From assembly GCA_029863625.1 (NCBI GenBank), contig JAOTUY010000006.1, positions 1 to 64,000 on the forward strand: DNA of 64,000 nt, written 5' to 3'. Positions 28,205 through 37,968 of this stretch are shown in pieces. The DNA comes from Acidimicrobiia bacterium (GTDB lineage: Bacteria > Actinomycetota > Acidimicrobiia > Spongiisociales > UBA4744). Each line of letters begins with the position of its first letter. Position 1 is the first letter of the stretch. Position numbers and translations under genes: made by a program. The notes under the pieces were generated by a model. It searched no databases. It saw only the letters and a program-made list of their open reading frames with translations, and was not told the origin of the DNA.

Positions 28205-29176
28205 TCACGCCGTCAAGCGTTCGTGCCCATCACGCAGAAAGGCCAACGCGGTTCCGCCCTGATCGTCGGCGGCCAGCAGTTCGCGGTACGGGAGGCTGGC
28301 ACCGTTGAAGGCGGGGTCATTCCAGTAGGGGTCGGATCGGTCAATCTCACCCCAAGCCGCAACGTATAGGTACGGCTCCGGATGGGCGTCGTCACCCGGT
28401 GAAGCGCCGTAGCTGGCCCGCTGCCCCTCATCGTAGGAGCCCATCTCGAACGACAGGTCGAAGTGCTCGGGCCACAGCTGCACCCGGCTGACCTCCACGG
28501 CTTTCGGGGTGCGGCGTGCCTGTTCGAGGACGGAGGTACCGAACCCGAACCAATCACCGATGGCGGCCGTGACGGCCGGAAGAACCGAGAGCTCGGTCGA
28601 AGCGCCGACCGGGCTGAGCGGGTCGTGGAAACCCTCGTACCAGACATCTCGGTAGCGGATTCCGAGGTTATGGCAGGCGGCCTCAAGCGTCGTGATGGGG
28701 GTGGAGCGAATCTGGTCCCCCTCCTGGTGAACCAGCAGATTGCTCTCTAGGCGAATCTGCTCGTCGGCACCGAAGAACGGGGTGCCAAAGCCGCCGTAGG
28801 TGTAGCGGAGGCCCAGCTTGCCTGTAGCGCCGTGCCGCTTGGGAGCGATGGCGAAGAAAGCAAGTTGGTGGAGGGCGTCGCGCCCGGCGCCGTACCCGGC
28901 CGGCAGTTCTGCGAGCCGCCGGTACGAACCCAGCCAGTGATCGGCGGCGTAGGCGGCCAGGTCTGCGTGTCCGGCGGCCAGGTCGGTCCAGGTGGTGCCC
29001 TCCCCGGGAATGGGCGTGACGATCGTCCCGGTGCCATCGGTTGAACCGGTGGGATCGTCGGCGTACCAGTCGGGGTCGGTGTTGGCGGGCGGCGAGGGTT
29101 CGAGAACCCGGGCCTCGTGTCCGGCGGGGAGCAGGGCGGTTGCTTCGTCCCGGGCGTTGCGGGCTTGTGGGGTCAC
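28205..29176 (-). CDS. Conserved-looking protein of unknown function
   Basis: Soluble protein of 323 aa starting at GTG 29176. It has no signal peptide, membrane helix or motif that I recognise. Acidic and aromatic residues are frequent (for example WYEGFHDPLSPVG and VQLWPEHFDLSFEMG), which looks like a compact globular fold. The EHFDLSFEMG and ASPGDDAHPEPYLYV stretches might form a binding site. It is 24 bp downstream of a DoxX gene on the same strand, so the two are probably co-expressed. No function is assigned. Confidence 0.75.
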   Translation of the reverse strand: MTPQARNARDEATALLPAGHEARVLEPSPPANTDPDWYADDPTGSTDGTGTIVTPIPGEGTTWTDLAAGHADLAAYAADHWLGSYRRLAELPAGYGAGRDALHQLAFFAIAPKRHGATGKLGLRYTYGGFGTPFFGADEQIRLESNLLVHQEGDQIRSTPITTLEAACHNLGIRYRDVWYEGFHDPLSPVGASTELSVLPAVTAAIGDWFGFGTSVLEQARRTPKAVEVSRVQLWPEHFDLSFEMGSYDEGQRASYGASPGDDAHPEPYLYVAAWGEIDRSDPYWNDPAFNGASLPYRELLAADDQGGTALAFLRDGHERLTA

Positions 29177-29200
29177 GGTCTTCTCCTTGGATTGGTGTGG

Positions 29201-29707
29201 TCAGGCGGCGGGTGGGGCGGGTCGACGCCAGAACACGGCCAGCTGGGCTACACCGGCCGCCAGGCCTCCCAGAGCGATGATGAGGCCGGTCCAGCCGTCG
29301 AAGGTGACGTCGATGGCAAGGGCGTTGTCGATCGAGGCGGCGCCGGGACCGACAATGGCCAGGGCGAGGGCAGCAATGGCCAGGGTGGCCACGTATTCGT
29401 ATCCCTCATCGGGTCGTTTGAAAACAAAGAACCCGGCGAAGCGATGGATCGACCCGAAAGCGACGGTCATCGTGGCGATCAACCCGGCAGCCGCGAACGA
29501 GGTGAGGAGCCCGCCGGCGATGCCGAGCCCGATGGCGAGCTCGCCCGCCGCCGACATCCGGGCATTGAGGCGCGGCTGTCGGAACCCTTTTGACTCGAAC
29601 CACGAGGCGGTGCCGTCGATGCTCCTGGCATGGTTGATGCCGTGAGCGAGCATCACGATGGCCAGCCACAGACGCAGGATCAGCAGGGCAGTGTCGATGG
29701 CAGTCAT
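29201..29707 (-). CDS. DoxX-family membrane protein
   Basis: Four-helix membrane protein of 168 aa. LRLWLAIVMLAHGINHARS at the N-terminus and MSAAGELAIGLGIAGGLLTS are characteristic of DoxX/DoxD-related proteins, followed by IATMTVAFGSIHRFAGFF. The family is linked to membrane redox or oxidative-stress functions. It heads a two-gene minus-strand operon with a protein of unknown function. Confidence 0.85.
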   Translation of the reverse strand: MTAIDTALLILRLWLAIVMLAHGINHARSIDGTASWFESKGFRQPRLNARMSAAGELAIGLGIAGGLLTSFAAAGLIATMTVAFGSIHRFAGFFVFKRPDEGYEYVATLAIAALALAIVGPGAASIDNALAIDVTFDGWTGLIIALGGLAAGVAQLAVFWRRPAPPAA

Positions 29708-29931
29708 GATCGGATTCCTCTCGGGAGAGCACGGTTGTCAACCTCGGCAGGCCGATGATTCTGTCAGGTTTGTCGGTTGGGCGACGGTTGATGATGGGTT
29801 GAAGTGGTCGCGCAGCAGGCGGCGCCTGTGATTGTGACGGTTGGACATTCGCCGATCACAACAGTATGCCGCGCTCATCGAAGAACTTGGACTCGACAGG
29901 TTCGACAACATGGACGAGGATTGACCAGCCG

Positions 29932-30645
29932 ATGACCGTACCTACCTCTCCAACTGAGGATCTCGTGAGCGACGAAGTTGTGGTGTTCGACGTGAACGAA
30001 ACGCTGCTCGACCTCCGCGCCCTGGCGCCCCGGTTCGAGACGCTACTGCCGGTGACGCTGATGGGCTTGTGGTTTGCCCGCATGCTGCACAATTCCCTGG
30101 TCGCCTCGATGACGGCCAGCTATGCGTCTTTCGATCGCCAGGGAGTGGACGCTCTCATGGCCACAGCGAGCAGCGTCGGCGTCCAGGTAACCGAGGCCCA
30201 GGCAGCCGATGTGGTTGCGGGGATGGACGAGCTGCCGCCCCACCCCGACGTCATCCCGGCCTTGCAACGACTCGCCAGGGCGGGCTTCCGGATGGCCGCC
30301 TTTACCAACTCCGCCCTGCCGGTCGCAACGGCACAGATCAACAATGCCGGGCTCGATTCTTACTTCGAGCGAGTCTTGTCGGTCGATGGAATTCGGATCT
30401 TCAAACCGGCTCCGGAGACCTACCGGTTCGCCGCCGCGCAGCTCGGGGTGCCGATCGGCGCCATCCGGCTGGTGGCCGCACACGCTTGGGATGTGACGGG
30501 AGCCATGCGGGCCGGGGCAAAAGCCGCTTTTGTTGCTCGCCGAGGTGCGGTGCTCGGCCCTCTCTCCGAGACGCCGGACATCATCGAACCCGACTTGATA
30601 GCGACTGCCGAAGCAATCCTGAACCAGGGCCGAAACGCCCGATAG
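29932..30645 (+). CDS. HAD-type haloacid dehalogenase-like hydrolase
   Basis: HAD hydrolase of 237 aa related to L-2-haloacid dehalogenases. The nucleophile Asp is in VVFDVNETLLDL, motif II in AAFTNSALPVA, the motif III Lys in FKPAPETYRFAA, and motif IV in VAAHAWDVTGAMRAG. The ATG at 29932 (SD GAGGAT) is used; a GTG at 29965 with GAGGAT upstream is an equally good start and begins right before the fold. The motif-II TNSA replaces the more usual SNGS, so dehalogenase activity is uncertain. Confidence 0.85.
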   Translation: MTVPTSPTEDLVSDEVVVFDVNETLLDLRALAPRFETLLPVTLMGLWFARMLHNSLVASMTASYASFDRQGVDALMATASSVGVQVTEAQAADVVAGMDELPPHPDVIPALQRLARAGFRMAAFTNSALPVATAQINNAGLDSYFERVLSVDGIRIFKPAPETYRFAAAQLGVPIGAIRLVAAHAWDVTGAMRAGAKAAFVARRGAVLGPLSETPDIIEPDLIATAEAILNQGRNAR

Positions 30646-30691
30646 AGCGAGACCGGCCTGTCTCATCCATCGACCCGGCATCTCAGACTGC

Positions 30692-33373
30692 TCATCGATC
30701 CTCCTTGACGTGAGCGTCGCGCCCGAGCAACTCGGCTACCAGGCCGGTCCATCCGGTCTGGTGCGAGGCGCCCAAGCCGGTGCCGTCATCACCGTGGAAG
30801 TACTCGTGGAACCAGGTGAGGTCTTCCCAATGGGGGTCAGACTCGAAAATTGATTCCGGGCCGTGGAACGGTCGTCGTCCGGTGGCGTCGGGCAAGAAGA
30901 TCGAGGTAAGGCGTCGGCTCAGTTCGCCTGCCACTTCCCGGAGGGTCATCTCGACGCCCGAACCGGTCGGGCATTCGACCTTCACCGCGTCGTCGCAGTA
31001 GTCATCGAATCGCTCTAGTGCCTCGATAATGAGGAAGTTGAGCGGGAACCACACCGGACCTCGCCAGTTCGAGTTGCCACCGAACAGACCGGTGGTGGAC
31101 TCGGCCGGGTCGTAGCTCACCCGGAACTCCTGTCCGTCGATTTGTGTTTCGTACGGATGGTCACGGTGATAGCGGGATAGAGAACGGATCCCGTACGGTG
31201 ACAGGAATTCCTCTTCGTCGAGCAGGTACCCGAGGACGGCCCGGAGCCGTTCCGGGGTGAGGATGGCTGCCAGATGCCGGTGCCCGGAACCGGGTTGGTC
31301 GATGTGGGCGACGTTGTCGCTGAGATGGGGCCGATGGTCGAGGAACCAGTGCATCCGTTCGGTGAACTCGGGCATCGATTCCATCGTGTCCTCGCCTATC
31401 ACCGTGACGGCCAGCAACGGGATCAGCCCGACTACAGACCGTACCCGGAGCGGCATAGTCCGGCCATCGGGCAACCGGAGCACGTCGTAGAAGAACTCGT
31501 CGTCGGGATCCCACAGGCAATGGTCCTCCGAGCTCATGGCGGTGGCGATCGAGAGGAAGTGCTCGAAGAACTTGGTGGCCAAAGACTGATACACGGGGTT
31601 GGTGCGGGCCAGCTCCAGCGAGATGGCCAGCATCTCCAAGGTGAAGAAAGCCATCCAGGCAGTGCCGTCCGACTGGTCGAGACGTCCTCCTCCAGGGAGC
31701 GGGGCGCTGCGATCGAACAGGCTGATGTTATCGAGACCGAGAAAACCCCCCTGAAAGACGTTGTTGCCGTCTGCATCCTTGCGGTTGACCCACCAGGTGA
31801 AGTTGAGCAGCAGCTTGTGGAACACCCGCTCCAGGAAGGCAATGTCCGGGGTACCCGACGATGCGGCGTCGATCTCGTAGACCCGGCGGGCCGCCCAGGC
31901 GTGAACCGGCGGATTGACGTCCCCGAATTCCCATTCATAGGCCGGGAGTTGCCCGTTGGGATGCATGTACCACTCCCTGGTCACCAACTCCAGCTGACCC
32001 TTGGCGAACCCGGGGTCGATCCTGGCCAGCGGGATGCAATGGAACGCCAGGTCCCAGACGGCGTACCACGGGTACTCCCACCCGTCCGGCATCGAGATGA
32101 TGTCGAAATTATTGAGGTGTTGCCACTGGTGGTTGCGGCCTCGCCGTCGAACCGGGGCGGGGGAAGGTTCAACGGGATCGCCGGCCAACCACTGTTCCAC
32201 GTCGTAGTAGTAGAGCTGTTTCGACCAGATCATCCCGGCCAGGGCTTGCCTTTGGGTCAGACGTTGGACAGCGGAGAGCCCCTTCGGTCGGAGCGCGGCG
32301 TAGAACTCGTCGGCTTCCCGCCGCCGTTGTTCGACGATCGCGTCGAAACCCGCGAACGGATCATGGGGGATCGTCCTGTTGAGGCGGAGCCGCACCGTAG
32401 CCGTTTCGCCTGCGGCCAGGTCGAGGCGATACACGGCGGCTGCCTTGGTCCCGGTTTCGGCCGGATTGACGGCCCCATCTTCACCGTCGATCAGTTTCCG
32501 GTGAAAGGCGTCTTTGACGTAGGGGGTCGGGTTTGGGGTTCCCCAGAGGCGATCGCGGTTGGTCTCGTTTTCCGTGAACCACAGGGCTTCGGCTGCGTCG
32601 GCGAAGAGCCGGTAGGTGCCGAGAACAGGATGTTCGGCTCTGACCGTCGGCACTCCCGCGTCAGCATCCTGGCGGGACATGACCGGCCGGGCGGGGACAT
32701 CGCCCATCGGGCCGTGCGGGTAGCCCCACGACCAGGTGTTGCGGAACCACAGAGTTGGGAGCACATGACAGGAGCTACGATCGGGCCCCCGGTTGGTGAC
32801 CCGGATTACCACCAGCAGATCATCGTGCGCCTGCTTGGCGTACGTGACCTGCACATCGAAGTAGCGTCTTTCGCCGAACACGCCGGTGTTGGTCAGTTCG
32901 AACTCCGGATCCCGAGCGTCGCGTCGCTGGTTCTCCGCGACGAGATCCTGATAGGGGAAGGCCGACTGCGGGTACTTGTAGAGGAACTCCAGGTAGCTAT
33001 GCGAGGGTATGGCGTCGAGGTGGAAGTAGGCCTCCTTGACGTCTTCTCCGTGGTTGCCTTCGGGTCCGGTCAGCCCAAAGAGGCGCTCCTTGAGGATCTG
33101 GTCTCTTCCGTTCCACAGCGCAAGTCCAAAGCACAGATACTGGCGATGGTCGCTTACCCCGGCCAACCCGTCCTCGTTCCAACGGTAGGCACGGGCCGGG
33201 GCCTGATCGTGGGGGAAGGACTCCCAGACCTTCGCCTCTGCGCTGTAGTCCTCCCGGACTGTTCCCCAGGCGCGGTCACTCAGGTACGGGCCCCACAACC
33301 GCCAGTCGGCCTCGCCGGCCTCCTGCTGGCGGAGACGGAGATGCTCGGCGGTCGGGTCGCCGGCCGCCTTCAT
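30692..33373 (-). CDS. GH63-family glucosidase
   Basis: Large cytoplasmic glycoside hydrolase of 893 aa with no signal peptide. An N-terminal beta-sandwich (about 1-300) is followed by an (alpha/alpha)6 barrel with recognisable GH63 stretches: [45 protein letters not shown] and [17 protein letters not shown]. The Asp of the AVWDLAFH segment and a Glu near [10 protein letters not shown] are plausible catalytic acids. Bacterial GH63 enzymes hydrolyse alpha-glucosides or glucosyl/mannosyl-glycerate. The ATG at 33373 overlaps the stop of the thioredoxin-like gene by 4 bp, an unusual coupling. Confidence 0.9.
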   Translation of the reverse strand: MKAAGDPTAEHLRLRQQEAGEADWRLWGPYLSDRAWGTVREDYSAEAKVWESFPHDQAPARAYRWNEDGLAGVSDHRQYLCFGLALWNGRDQILKERLFGLTGPEGNHGEDVKEAYFHLDAIPSHSYLEFLYKYPQSAFPYQDLVAENQRRDARDPEFELTNTGVFGERRYFDVQVTYAKQAHDDLLVVIRVTNRGPDRSSCHVLPTLWFRNTWSWGYPHGPMGDVPARPVMSRQDADAGVPTVRAEHPVLGTYRLFADAAEALWFTENETNRDRLWGTPNPTPYVKDAFHRKLIDGEDGAVNPAETGTKAAAVYRLDLAAGETATVRLRLNRTIPHDPFAGFDAIVEQRRREADEFYAALRPKGLSAVQRLTQRQALAGMIWSKQLYYYDVEQWLAGDPVEPSPAPVRRRGRNHQWQHLNNFDIISMPDGWEYPWYAVWDLAFHCIPLARIDPGFAKGQLELVTREWYMHPNGQLPAYEWEFGDVNPPVHAWAARRVYEIDAASSGTPDIAFLERVFHKLLLNFTWWVNRKDADGNNVFQGGFLGLDNISLFDRSAPLPGGGRLDQSDGTAWMAFFTLEMLAISLELARTNPVYQSLATKFFEHFLSIATAMSSEDHCLWDPDDEFFYDVLRLPDGRTMPLRVRSVVGLIPLLAVTVIGEDTMESMPEFTERMHWFLDHRPHLSDNVAHIDQPGSGHRHLAAILTPERLRAVLGYLLDEEEFLSPYGIRSLSRYHRDHPYETQIDGQEFRVSYDPAESTTGLFGGNSNWRGPVWFPLNFLIIEALERFDDYCDDAVKVECPTGSGVEMTLREVAGELSRRLTSIFLPDATGRRPFHGPESIFESDPHWEDLTWFHEYFHGDDGTGLGASHQTGWTGLVAELLGRDAHVKEDR

Positions 33374-33687
33374 CGATAGGTTCCGGCGGCGGCGAGGACC
33401 TCTCGCAGCATCTCCTCGGTAGGGCTGCCCACCAGCCCACCGATTGTTCGGTACAACCGGCACGACATCCCCACCGGAGCATTGGGGTCGGCGAAGGGGT
33501 CGAGTCCGTTGATGAGCACGGTCGGCGAACCTCGGAACCGGAGCTGCTCAGCTTCCTCTGCGCTGCCAACTCGCTTTCGCTGCAGCTCGAAACCGTACTC
33601 GGGACGCAGGCGCACCAGATGGGTTTCGGTGGTTCGCCAGTTTGGGCAATCGTCGATGTGGAGGAGGGTCACATCCATTGTTTCCAT
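33370..33687 (-). CDS. Small thioredoxin-like protein (Cys form of a Cys/Sec family)
   Basis: Protein of 105 aa with a thioredoxin-like start, LLHIDDCPNWRTTE, and the later RFRGSPTVLINGLDPF and VGMSCRLYRT. This pattern matches a small redox family in which, as I recall, some annotated members carry Sec instead of the CPxW Cys; here the codon is a normal Cys. The ATG at 33687 has ribosome site AAGGA. Its TGA overlaps the start of the GH63 gene. Two other genes in the window have TGA at redox Cys positions, so this Cys form is informative. Its partner protein is unknown. Confidence 0.75.
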   Translation of the reverse strand: METMDVTLLHIDDCPNWRTTETHLVRLRPEYGFELQRKRVGSAEEAEQLRFRGSPTVLINGLDPFADPNAPVGMSCRLYRTIGGLVGSPTEEMLREVLAAAGTYR

Positions 33688-33712
33688 CAACCATCCTTCC
33701 CGCCCGGATCCG

Positions 33713-33730
33713 GAACCCCTGTCGGGGTTC
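33713..33730 (-). terminator. Short hairpin downstream of aminotransferase
   Basis: GAACCCC and GGGGTTC form a 7-bp stem with a 4-nt loop, between the aminotransferase stop and the thioredoxin-like gene's ribosome site. It could limit read-through into the GH63 operon. Confidence 0.5.
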
Positions 33731-33773
33731 AGAAAGTCCGACGCTGCTGATGGCACCTTACGGGTTGGTCGCG

Positions 33774-35015
33774 TTAGGCGTCGCTTGCCAGCACCCTCTC
33801 GATCCGGCGCACCCCGGCGACTGCTGCTTCGTGGGGCACTCCGGCAAAGCACAACCGCATGAACCCGGGTTCTTCGATCCGACACGACGAGCCGGGGGTC
33901 AGATTGACTTTCGCCTCCTCGAGGATTCGTCGCCACAGAGCGTCCTCGGCTGCCCAATTCACCTGAGGGAGGAAGGGCCGGAAATCGACGAGAAAGAAGA
34001 AACCAGCCTGTGCAGGGAGGTAGGGGATCCCGGCTGCGTCCAGCGCCGCCGTGACCTGGGCGTAGGAGTTTCCGAGGCGCCGTCGATTCTCACCCACGAA
34101 GGCGTCGACCCAATCTGTGTCGGCCAGCATTTCCTCAACGAGACGTTGGGTATCGCCTGAAACGCACGCCCAATACGCCAACCCGTCGACGGCGCGGATC
34201 ACCGCCTCGTTCTCGGTGACCAGGACACCGCATCGCAGCCCGCTGGCGGCCAGGTCTTTGCTCACCGCCCACACAAGGTGCATTCGCTCCCCAAGCGTCG
34301 GTCTCAGCGTCCCCGCGCTCACGAACGATGCATCCCCGTGCACCGACATGGCGAACAGCTCGTCGAACACGACGTGCATGTCCTTGCCTTCGGCCCAGCC
34401 CAGCACCTCCTCCAGTTCGGGACGGGAGGAGACACGGCCGAGCGGATTGCTCGGCGTTGTGTACAGCAGAGCACGAACCGGGCGACCGGCCGACCGGTAG
34501 GCGACTTCCAACTGGTCCATTCGAAGACGGAAGTCATCGGCCGGCGAGGTGTGCACCGGCACGATCGTGAGCTCGTTGCGAGTTTCGAGGTCGGCCCAGA
34601 AGCCGGCATAGCTGGGCGTCGGCACAAGGACGCCATCCCCGGGGTCGGCGATCGCGTAGAAGAGCAATTCGAGTACCGATCCCGCCCCACCCAGCACGGC
34701 GAGGTGCTCGGGATCTATGTCCCGACCGTAGAGCCTCCGGCCCAGAAACTCGGCGAGGCGGCTTCGAAAACTATGCCCTCCGATCATCTCGTCGTATTCG
34801 ACGGCCGAAGGCGGCACCTGGCGGGGGGCGGTCAGTTTGGGCTCCAGGAGGTCCCACACCAGTTTGTTCTCGGCCACGCACAGGCCGATGTAGCCGCCCG
34901 GGTTGCCGATGGGATCCCAGAGATCGTCCAAACGCTCGAAGTGGGCGTGGATATATTCGGCCATCGGCGCGTCGACAACGAGCCGGCGGCCCCGATCCGA
35001 CAGCGAGGAGGTCAT
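33774..35015 (-). CDS. ACC-synthase-like class I aminotransferase
   Basis: PLP enzyme of 413 aa. NPGGYIGLCVAENKLVWDLL closely follows the NPxGxIQMGLAENQL pattern of 1-aminocyclopropane-1-carboxylate synthase-like proteins. The PLP lysine is in WAVSKDLAASGLRCG (compare SLSKDLGLPGFRVG in plant ACC synthases). SNPLGR and VVFDELFAM supply cofactor-ring contacts, and CRIEEPGFMRLCFA contains the substrate-binding Arg. It may be an amino-acid aminotransferase or C-S lyase; true ACC synthesis in bacteria is rare and cannot be claimed from sequence. Confidence 0.82.
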   Translation of the reverse strand: MTSSLSDRGRRLVVDAPMAEYIHAHFERLDDLWDPIGNPGGYIGLCVAENKLVWDLLEPKLTAPRQVPPSAVEYDEMIGGHSFRSRLAEFLGRRLYGRDIDPEHLAVLGGAGSVLELLFYAIADPGDGVLVPTPSYAGFWADLETRNELTIVPVHTSPADDFRLRMDQLEVAYRSAGRPVRALLYTTPSNPLGRVSSRPELEEVLGWAEGKDMHVVFDELFAMSVHGDASFVSAGTLRPTLGERMHLVWAVSKDLAASGLRCGVLVTENEAVIRAVDGLAYWACVSGDTQRLVEEMLADTDWVDAFVGENRRRLGNSYAQVTAALDAAGIPYLPAQAGFFFLVDFRPFLPQVNWAAEDALWRRILEEAKVNLTPGSSCRIEEPGFMRLCFAGVPHEAAVAGVRRIERVLASDA

Positions 35016-35067
35016 GAGCCCAGGCTACGACACTTTTCGGGCGCGGGTACCCGGAGGGTAGGTCCTC

Positions 35068-35225
35068 TCAGTAGATGGCACGCAGGCCCACTACGGCTGG
35101 CAACAGCACCGTGACTCCGATGGCGAAGACCCAAGCCTCGCGTAACGCCGGAGAGCGATGATGGCCACGATACCCTGCATCAGCACTCCGATCACGCGCA
35201 AGATCGCGAACCAGGCCCGAGGTTG
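35068..35225 (-). pseudogene. Small membrane-protein remnant with frameshift
   Basis: On the minus strand, a segment ending GVLMQGIVAIIALRR in one frame is followed, after a shift near 35135, by AWVFAIGVTVLLPAVVGLRAIY and a stop. Together they make two membrane helices of a small integral protein. The part upstream of 35225 is not protein-like, so the gene is truncated and frameshifted. Family unknown. Confidence 0.4.
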
Positions 35226-35303
35226 AAAACAACGAAATAGACCATGGGGTGCGAGGCCTGCTACCGGGTGACCGGGTACCGGCAGGTCGGCTATCGTCGG
35301 TCC

Positions 35304-35837
35304 ATGAATCAAACAGCGCCAACTCGACTCGCCCCCCTCGACGAATCTGACTGGGATCCACAACTCGAATCCATACTCGACGGCCTCAGCACTGTGCTCA
35401 ATGTGCACCGGGTCATGGCCCATCATCCAGAGTTGCTGGCCGCCTGGATGCCCCTCAGAAACCATGTCGTTGCGAACGGGACGCTGTCTCCCCGACACCG
35501 GGAGTTGGTGATCCTGCGTCTCTCCCACCGGGCCGGGGTGGCCTACGAATGGCACCACCACTTCGCCCGGGCGTCTCAGGCCGGCATCAGCGTGGCCGAA
35601 GCGGAGGCAGTGCGGATCGGTCCGGCAGCCGGGTGGGCCGACCAGAAGGAAGCCCTGCTGCTCACAGTTGCCGACGAGCTGTTCGACAAGCAGGCGGTCG
35701 GCGACGCCGTCTGGGCCGAATTGACCCGGGCGTTCACCATTCCCCAGATCCTTGACCTGATCGTGACGGTCGGCGTCTACACGACGCTGGCCATGTTCAT
35801 CAACACGACCGGCGTACAGATCGAAAACGAAGCCTGA
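35304..35837 (+). CDS. Carboxymuconolactone decarboxylase-family protein
   Basis: AhpD/CMD-fold protein of 177 aa. The core helix-helix element is seen in LSPRHRELVILRLSHRAGVAYEWHHHFARASQAG: the E-x-x-I-L-R pattern and the His-rich region are present, but the usual CxxC redox pair is replaced (here AYEWHHH). It is therefore the gamma-CMD-like type and not the AhpD peroxidase type. The ATG at 35304 begins a natural N-terminus. Substrate unknown. Confidence 0.85.
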   Translation: MNQTAPTRLAPLDESDWDPQLESILDGLSTVLNVHRVMAHHPELLAAWMPLRNHVVANGTLSPRHRELVILRLSHRAGVAYEWHHHFARASQAGISVAEAEAVRIGPAAGWADQKEALLLTVADELFDKQAVGDAVWAELTRAFTIPQILDLIVTVGVYTTLAMFINTTGVQIENEA

Positions 35838-35847
35838 CTCCAGTCCC

Positions 35848-36705
35848 TCAGAAATCGGCCTCGGCCGTCATGGCTAATCGCCGATCGTGGGACCAGACCG
35901 ACAATCGGGCCTGGTTCTGATCCTCCATGCCACCGACCAGCGTGAACGAGTTATCGGCGAAGAGCGGCGATCGCCCCCGGAACGAGAAGCTGCGCACCCG
36001 GTCGGGGCCGTTGCGGTTGGCCAGGTCGGCGAGCAACAGAGCGGTTAATGGGCCGTGCACAATCAGGTGTGGGTATCCCTCGACCTGCGTCACGTAGGGG
36101 TAGTCGTAGTGGATCCGGTGGCCGTTGAAGGTGAGCGCCGAGAACCGGAACAGCATCACCTCGTCGGGGATGATCGTCCGGATCCACGCTCCCGGCGGGA
36201 TCGGGTCGGTGCCGGGCGGGGAAACCTCGGAACCCGAAGCCGGTTCCCGATACACCAAATCCTGCTCTTCTCGCAGGGCGAGTCCCGCTTCGGTGGTCAC
36301 TTCGTAGCGGACGGTTACAAACACCAGTGCACCGCTTCGGCCCTGCTTTTCTTCGATGGAGACCACCGTCCCCCGGCGACCTGCTGTCTGACCGATGCGG
36401 AGGGGAGCCACAAACTCGGTTCGTCCTCCGGCGAACATACGCCGCGGCAGAGGGACGGGTGGTAGGAATCCTCCCAGCCGGGCGTGCCCCTCGGTTCCCA
36501 GGTCGGAGCGGAGGACCGTGGGAAGAAAGTAGAGCCAGTGCCACAGGGGCGGCAGTTCGTCACCCTCCCGCAGGGGCGGGTCGGTGAAGCCGAGGGTTGC
36601 CTGGAGCGCGGCGGCCGGCCATTCGGTGATGAGATCCTCAACCTCTTCCTGACGGCCGATCCAGTTGGTCAACTGCTCATCCACTCGCCACCACCCCGCG
36701 ATCAT
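35848..36705 (-). CDS. meh: 3-methylfumaryl-CoA (mesaconyl-C4-CoA) hydratase-like
   Basis: Hotdog-fold hydratase of 285 aa of the HTD2/FAS1-like dehydratase group. An N-terminal hotdog (about 45-150, LPPLWHWLYFLPT and FVAPLRIGQTAGRRGTV) precedes a second hotdog carrying the hydratase helix region FRFSALTFNGHRIHYDYPYV, with the catalytic Asp/His pair in NGHRIHYD. In Chloroflexus Meh hydrates mesaconyl-C4-CoA to (S)-citramalyl-CoA. The start overlaps the end of the Mct-like gene by 29 bp; GTG 36684 is an alternative. Its pairing with Mct strongly supports the assignment. Confidence 0.8.
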   Translation of the reverse strand: MIAGWWRVDEQLTNWIGRQEEVEDLITEWPAAALQATLGFTDPPLREGDELPPLWHWLYFLPTVLRSDLGTEGHARLGGFLPPVPLPRRMFAGGRTEFVAPLRIGQTAGRRGTVVSIEEKQGRSGALVFVTVRYEVTTEAGLALREEQDLVYREPASGSEVSPPGTDPIPPGAWIRTIIPDEVMLFRFSALTFNGHRIHYDYPYVTQVEGYPHLIVHGPLTALLLADLANRNGPDRVRSFSFRGRSPLFADNSFTLVGGMEDQNQARLSVWSHDRRLAMTAEADF

Positions 36706-37888
36706 GCAGCTCGGCGATCTCGGCGCTGCTCAGCTCGAGCACCTCAGTGAGTATCTCCTCGGTATGTTGGCCGAGCAGCGGGGCCGGCCGCGGCGGTTCG
36801 CGGTCGGATCCCAGATCGAGCGGCGATCCGGGCGTCAAGAGCGGCCCGATCCCCGGCTGCTCGATCTTGGCGAACAGCGGGTTGGCAACCGATGCTCTTG
36901 GATCGGCTTCGAGCAATTCTCGCACGGTCTGGTAGGGCCCCCACAGGACCCGATGTGCCGCGAAGCGCTCCGCCACCTCTGCAAATGGGGTTTCCTCGAA
37001 CCAGGTCTCCAGGAGAGCGGCGATTTCCTGCCTGGCTTCGAAGAGGTCGCCATCGCTGCGGAGCGGCTCTCCTAGGCGGGTTTCCAGGGCGGTGAACTCG
37101 GTCTGGAGCCCGGTTGCGTCCAGGAGTCCGCGGAATTGGCGGGGAGTAATGGCGGTGACCATCACCCGGCGCCCATCGGAGGTGACGAAATCCCGCCCGA
37201 ACGCACCATAGAGGTAGTTGCCGTAGCGCGGCCGATCGGTGTCGTTGATGGTCACCTCGCCGATATAGCCGAGGTGACCTAGTGCGGCCAGGGCAACGTC
37301 GGCCAGCGGCAGTCGGATGAGACGGCCCTGTCCTGTGCGAGTCCGGTGCCTATCTGCGGCCAGCAGACCGGTGGCGGCGGTGACCCCGGCGATCAGGTCC
37401 CAGGCCGGGAGCACCGAGTTGACCACCCCCGGATGGTCGCCGGGTCCGGTGAGGAGCGGATATCCGACTGCCGCGTTGATCGTGTAGTCGACTGCTGTGC
37501 TGCCGTCGGGATTACCAACAATTTGGCACATGATGAGATCGGGGCGCCGCTCGACCAGCTTTCCGTAGTCGGCCCAACCGCCCGGTGGGTAGTTGGTGAG
37601 GAAGAGGCCGGCGTCGGCACCGGGAGCGGTGATCAGGGAGATAGCCACGTCGCGCCCGCGATCGGTGTGGAGATCGAGGGCTATCGAGCGCTTGCCCTTA
37701 TTGAGGCCCGCCCAATAGAGGCTTTGCCCGCCATCCGTAACCGGCCAGCGTCGGTAATCGAGTCCACCGCCGATCGGATCGAAGCGGATAACGTCTGCTC
37801 CGAGTTGGGCCAGGGTCATGCCGCCGAGCGGCGCGGCCACAAAGGCGGAGCCTTCGATCACTCGCATTCCTGCCAGAAGCTCCGTCAT
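36677..37888 (-). CDS. mct: 2-methylfumaryl-CoA isomerase-like CoA transferase (Mct)
   Basis: Class III (CaiB/BaiF) CoA transferase of 403 aa. EGSAFVAAPLGGMTLAQLG, DPIGGGLDYRRWPV and YWAGLNKGKRSIALDL match the mesaconyl-CoA C1-C4 transferase group, which moves CoA within the same mesaconyl molecule. The usual catalytic Asp of the family is expected near the QIVGNPDGSTAVDYTINA region. It is the first gene of a two-gene operon with the Meh-like hydratase, divergent from the CitE-like lyase, which would take the citramalyl-CoA product. Confidence 0.82.
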   Translation of the reverse strand: MTELLAGMRVIEGSAFVAAPLGGMTLAQLGADVIRFDPIGGGLDYRRWPVTDGGQSLYWAGLNKGKRSIALDLHTDRGRDVAISLITAPGADAGLFLTNYPPGGWADYGKLVERRPDLIMCQIVGNPDGSTAVDYTINAAVGYPLLTGPGDHPGVVNSVLPAWDLIAGVTAATGLLAADRHRTRTGQGRLIRLPLADVALAALGHLGYIGEVTINDTDRPRYGNYLYGAFGRDFVTSDGRRVMVTAITPRQFRGLLDATGLQTEFTALETRLGEPLRSDGDLFEARQEIAALLETWFEETPFAEVAERFAAHRVLWGPYQTVRELLEADPRASVANPLFAKIEQPGIGPLLTPGSPLDLGSDREPPRPAPLLGQHTEEILTEVLELSSAEIAELHDRGVVASG

Positions 37889-37968
37889 GCTGTATTCCTC
37901 CGGATCCGTCGAGTGTACCGGTGGGTCATGGTGCTAGAAAGATAGGGACCCCTAAGGTGAAGCACTCG

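Noticed and set aside
31274..33379. Very long open frame on the plus strand opposite the GH63 gene
   Set aside because: Composition is that of an antisense frame in high-GC DNA, with no recognisable domain; the minus strand has clear GH63 motifs.
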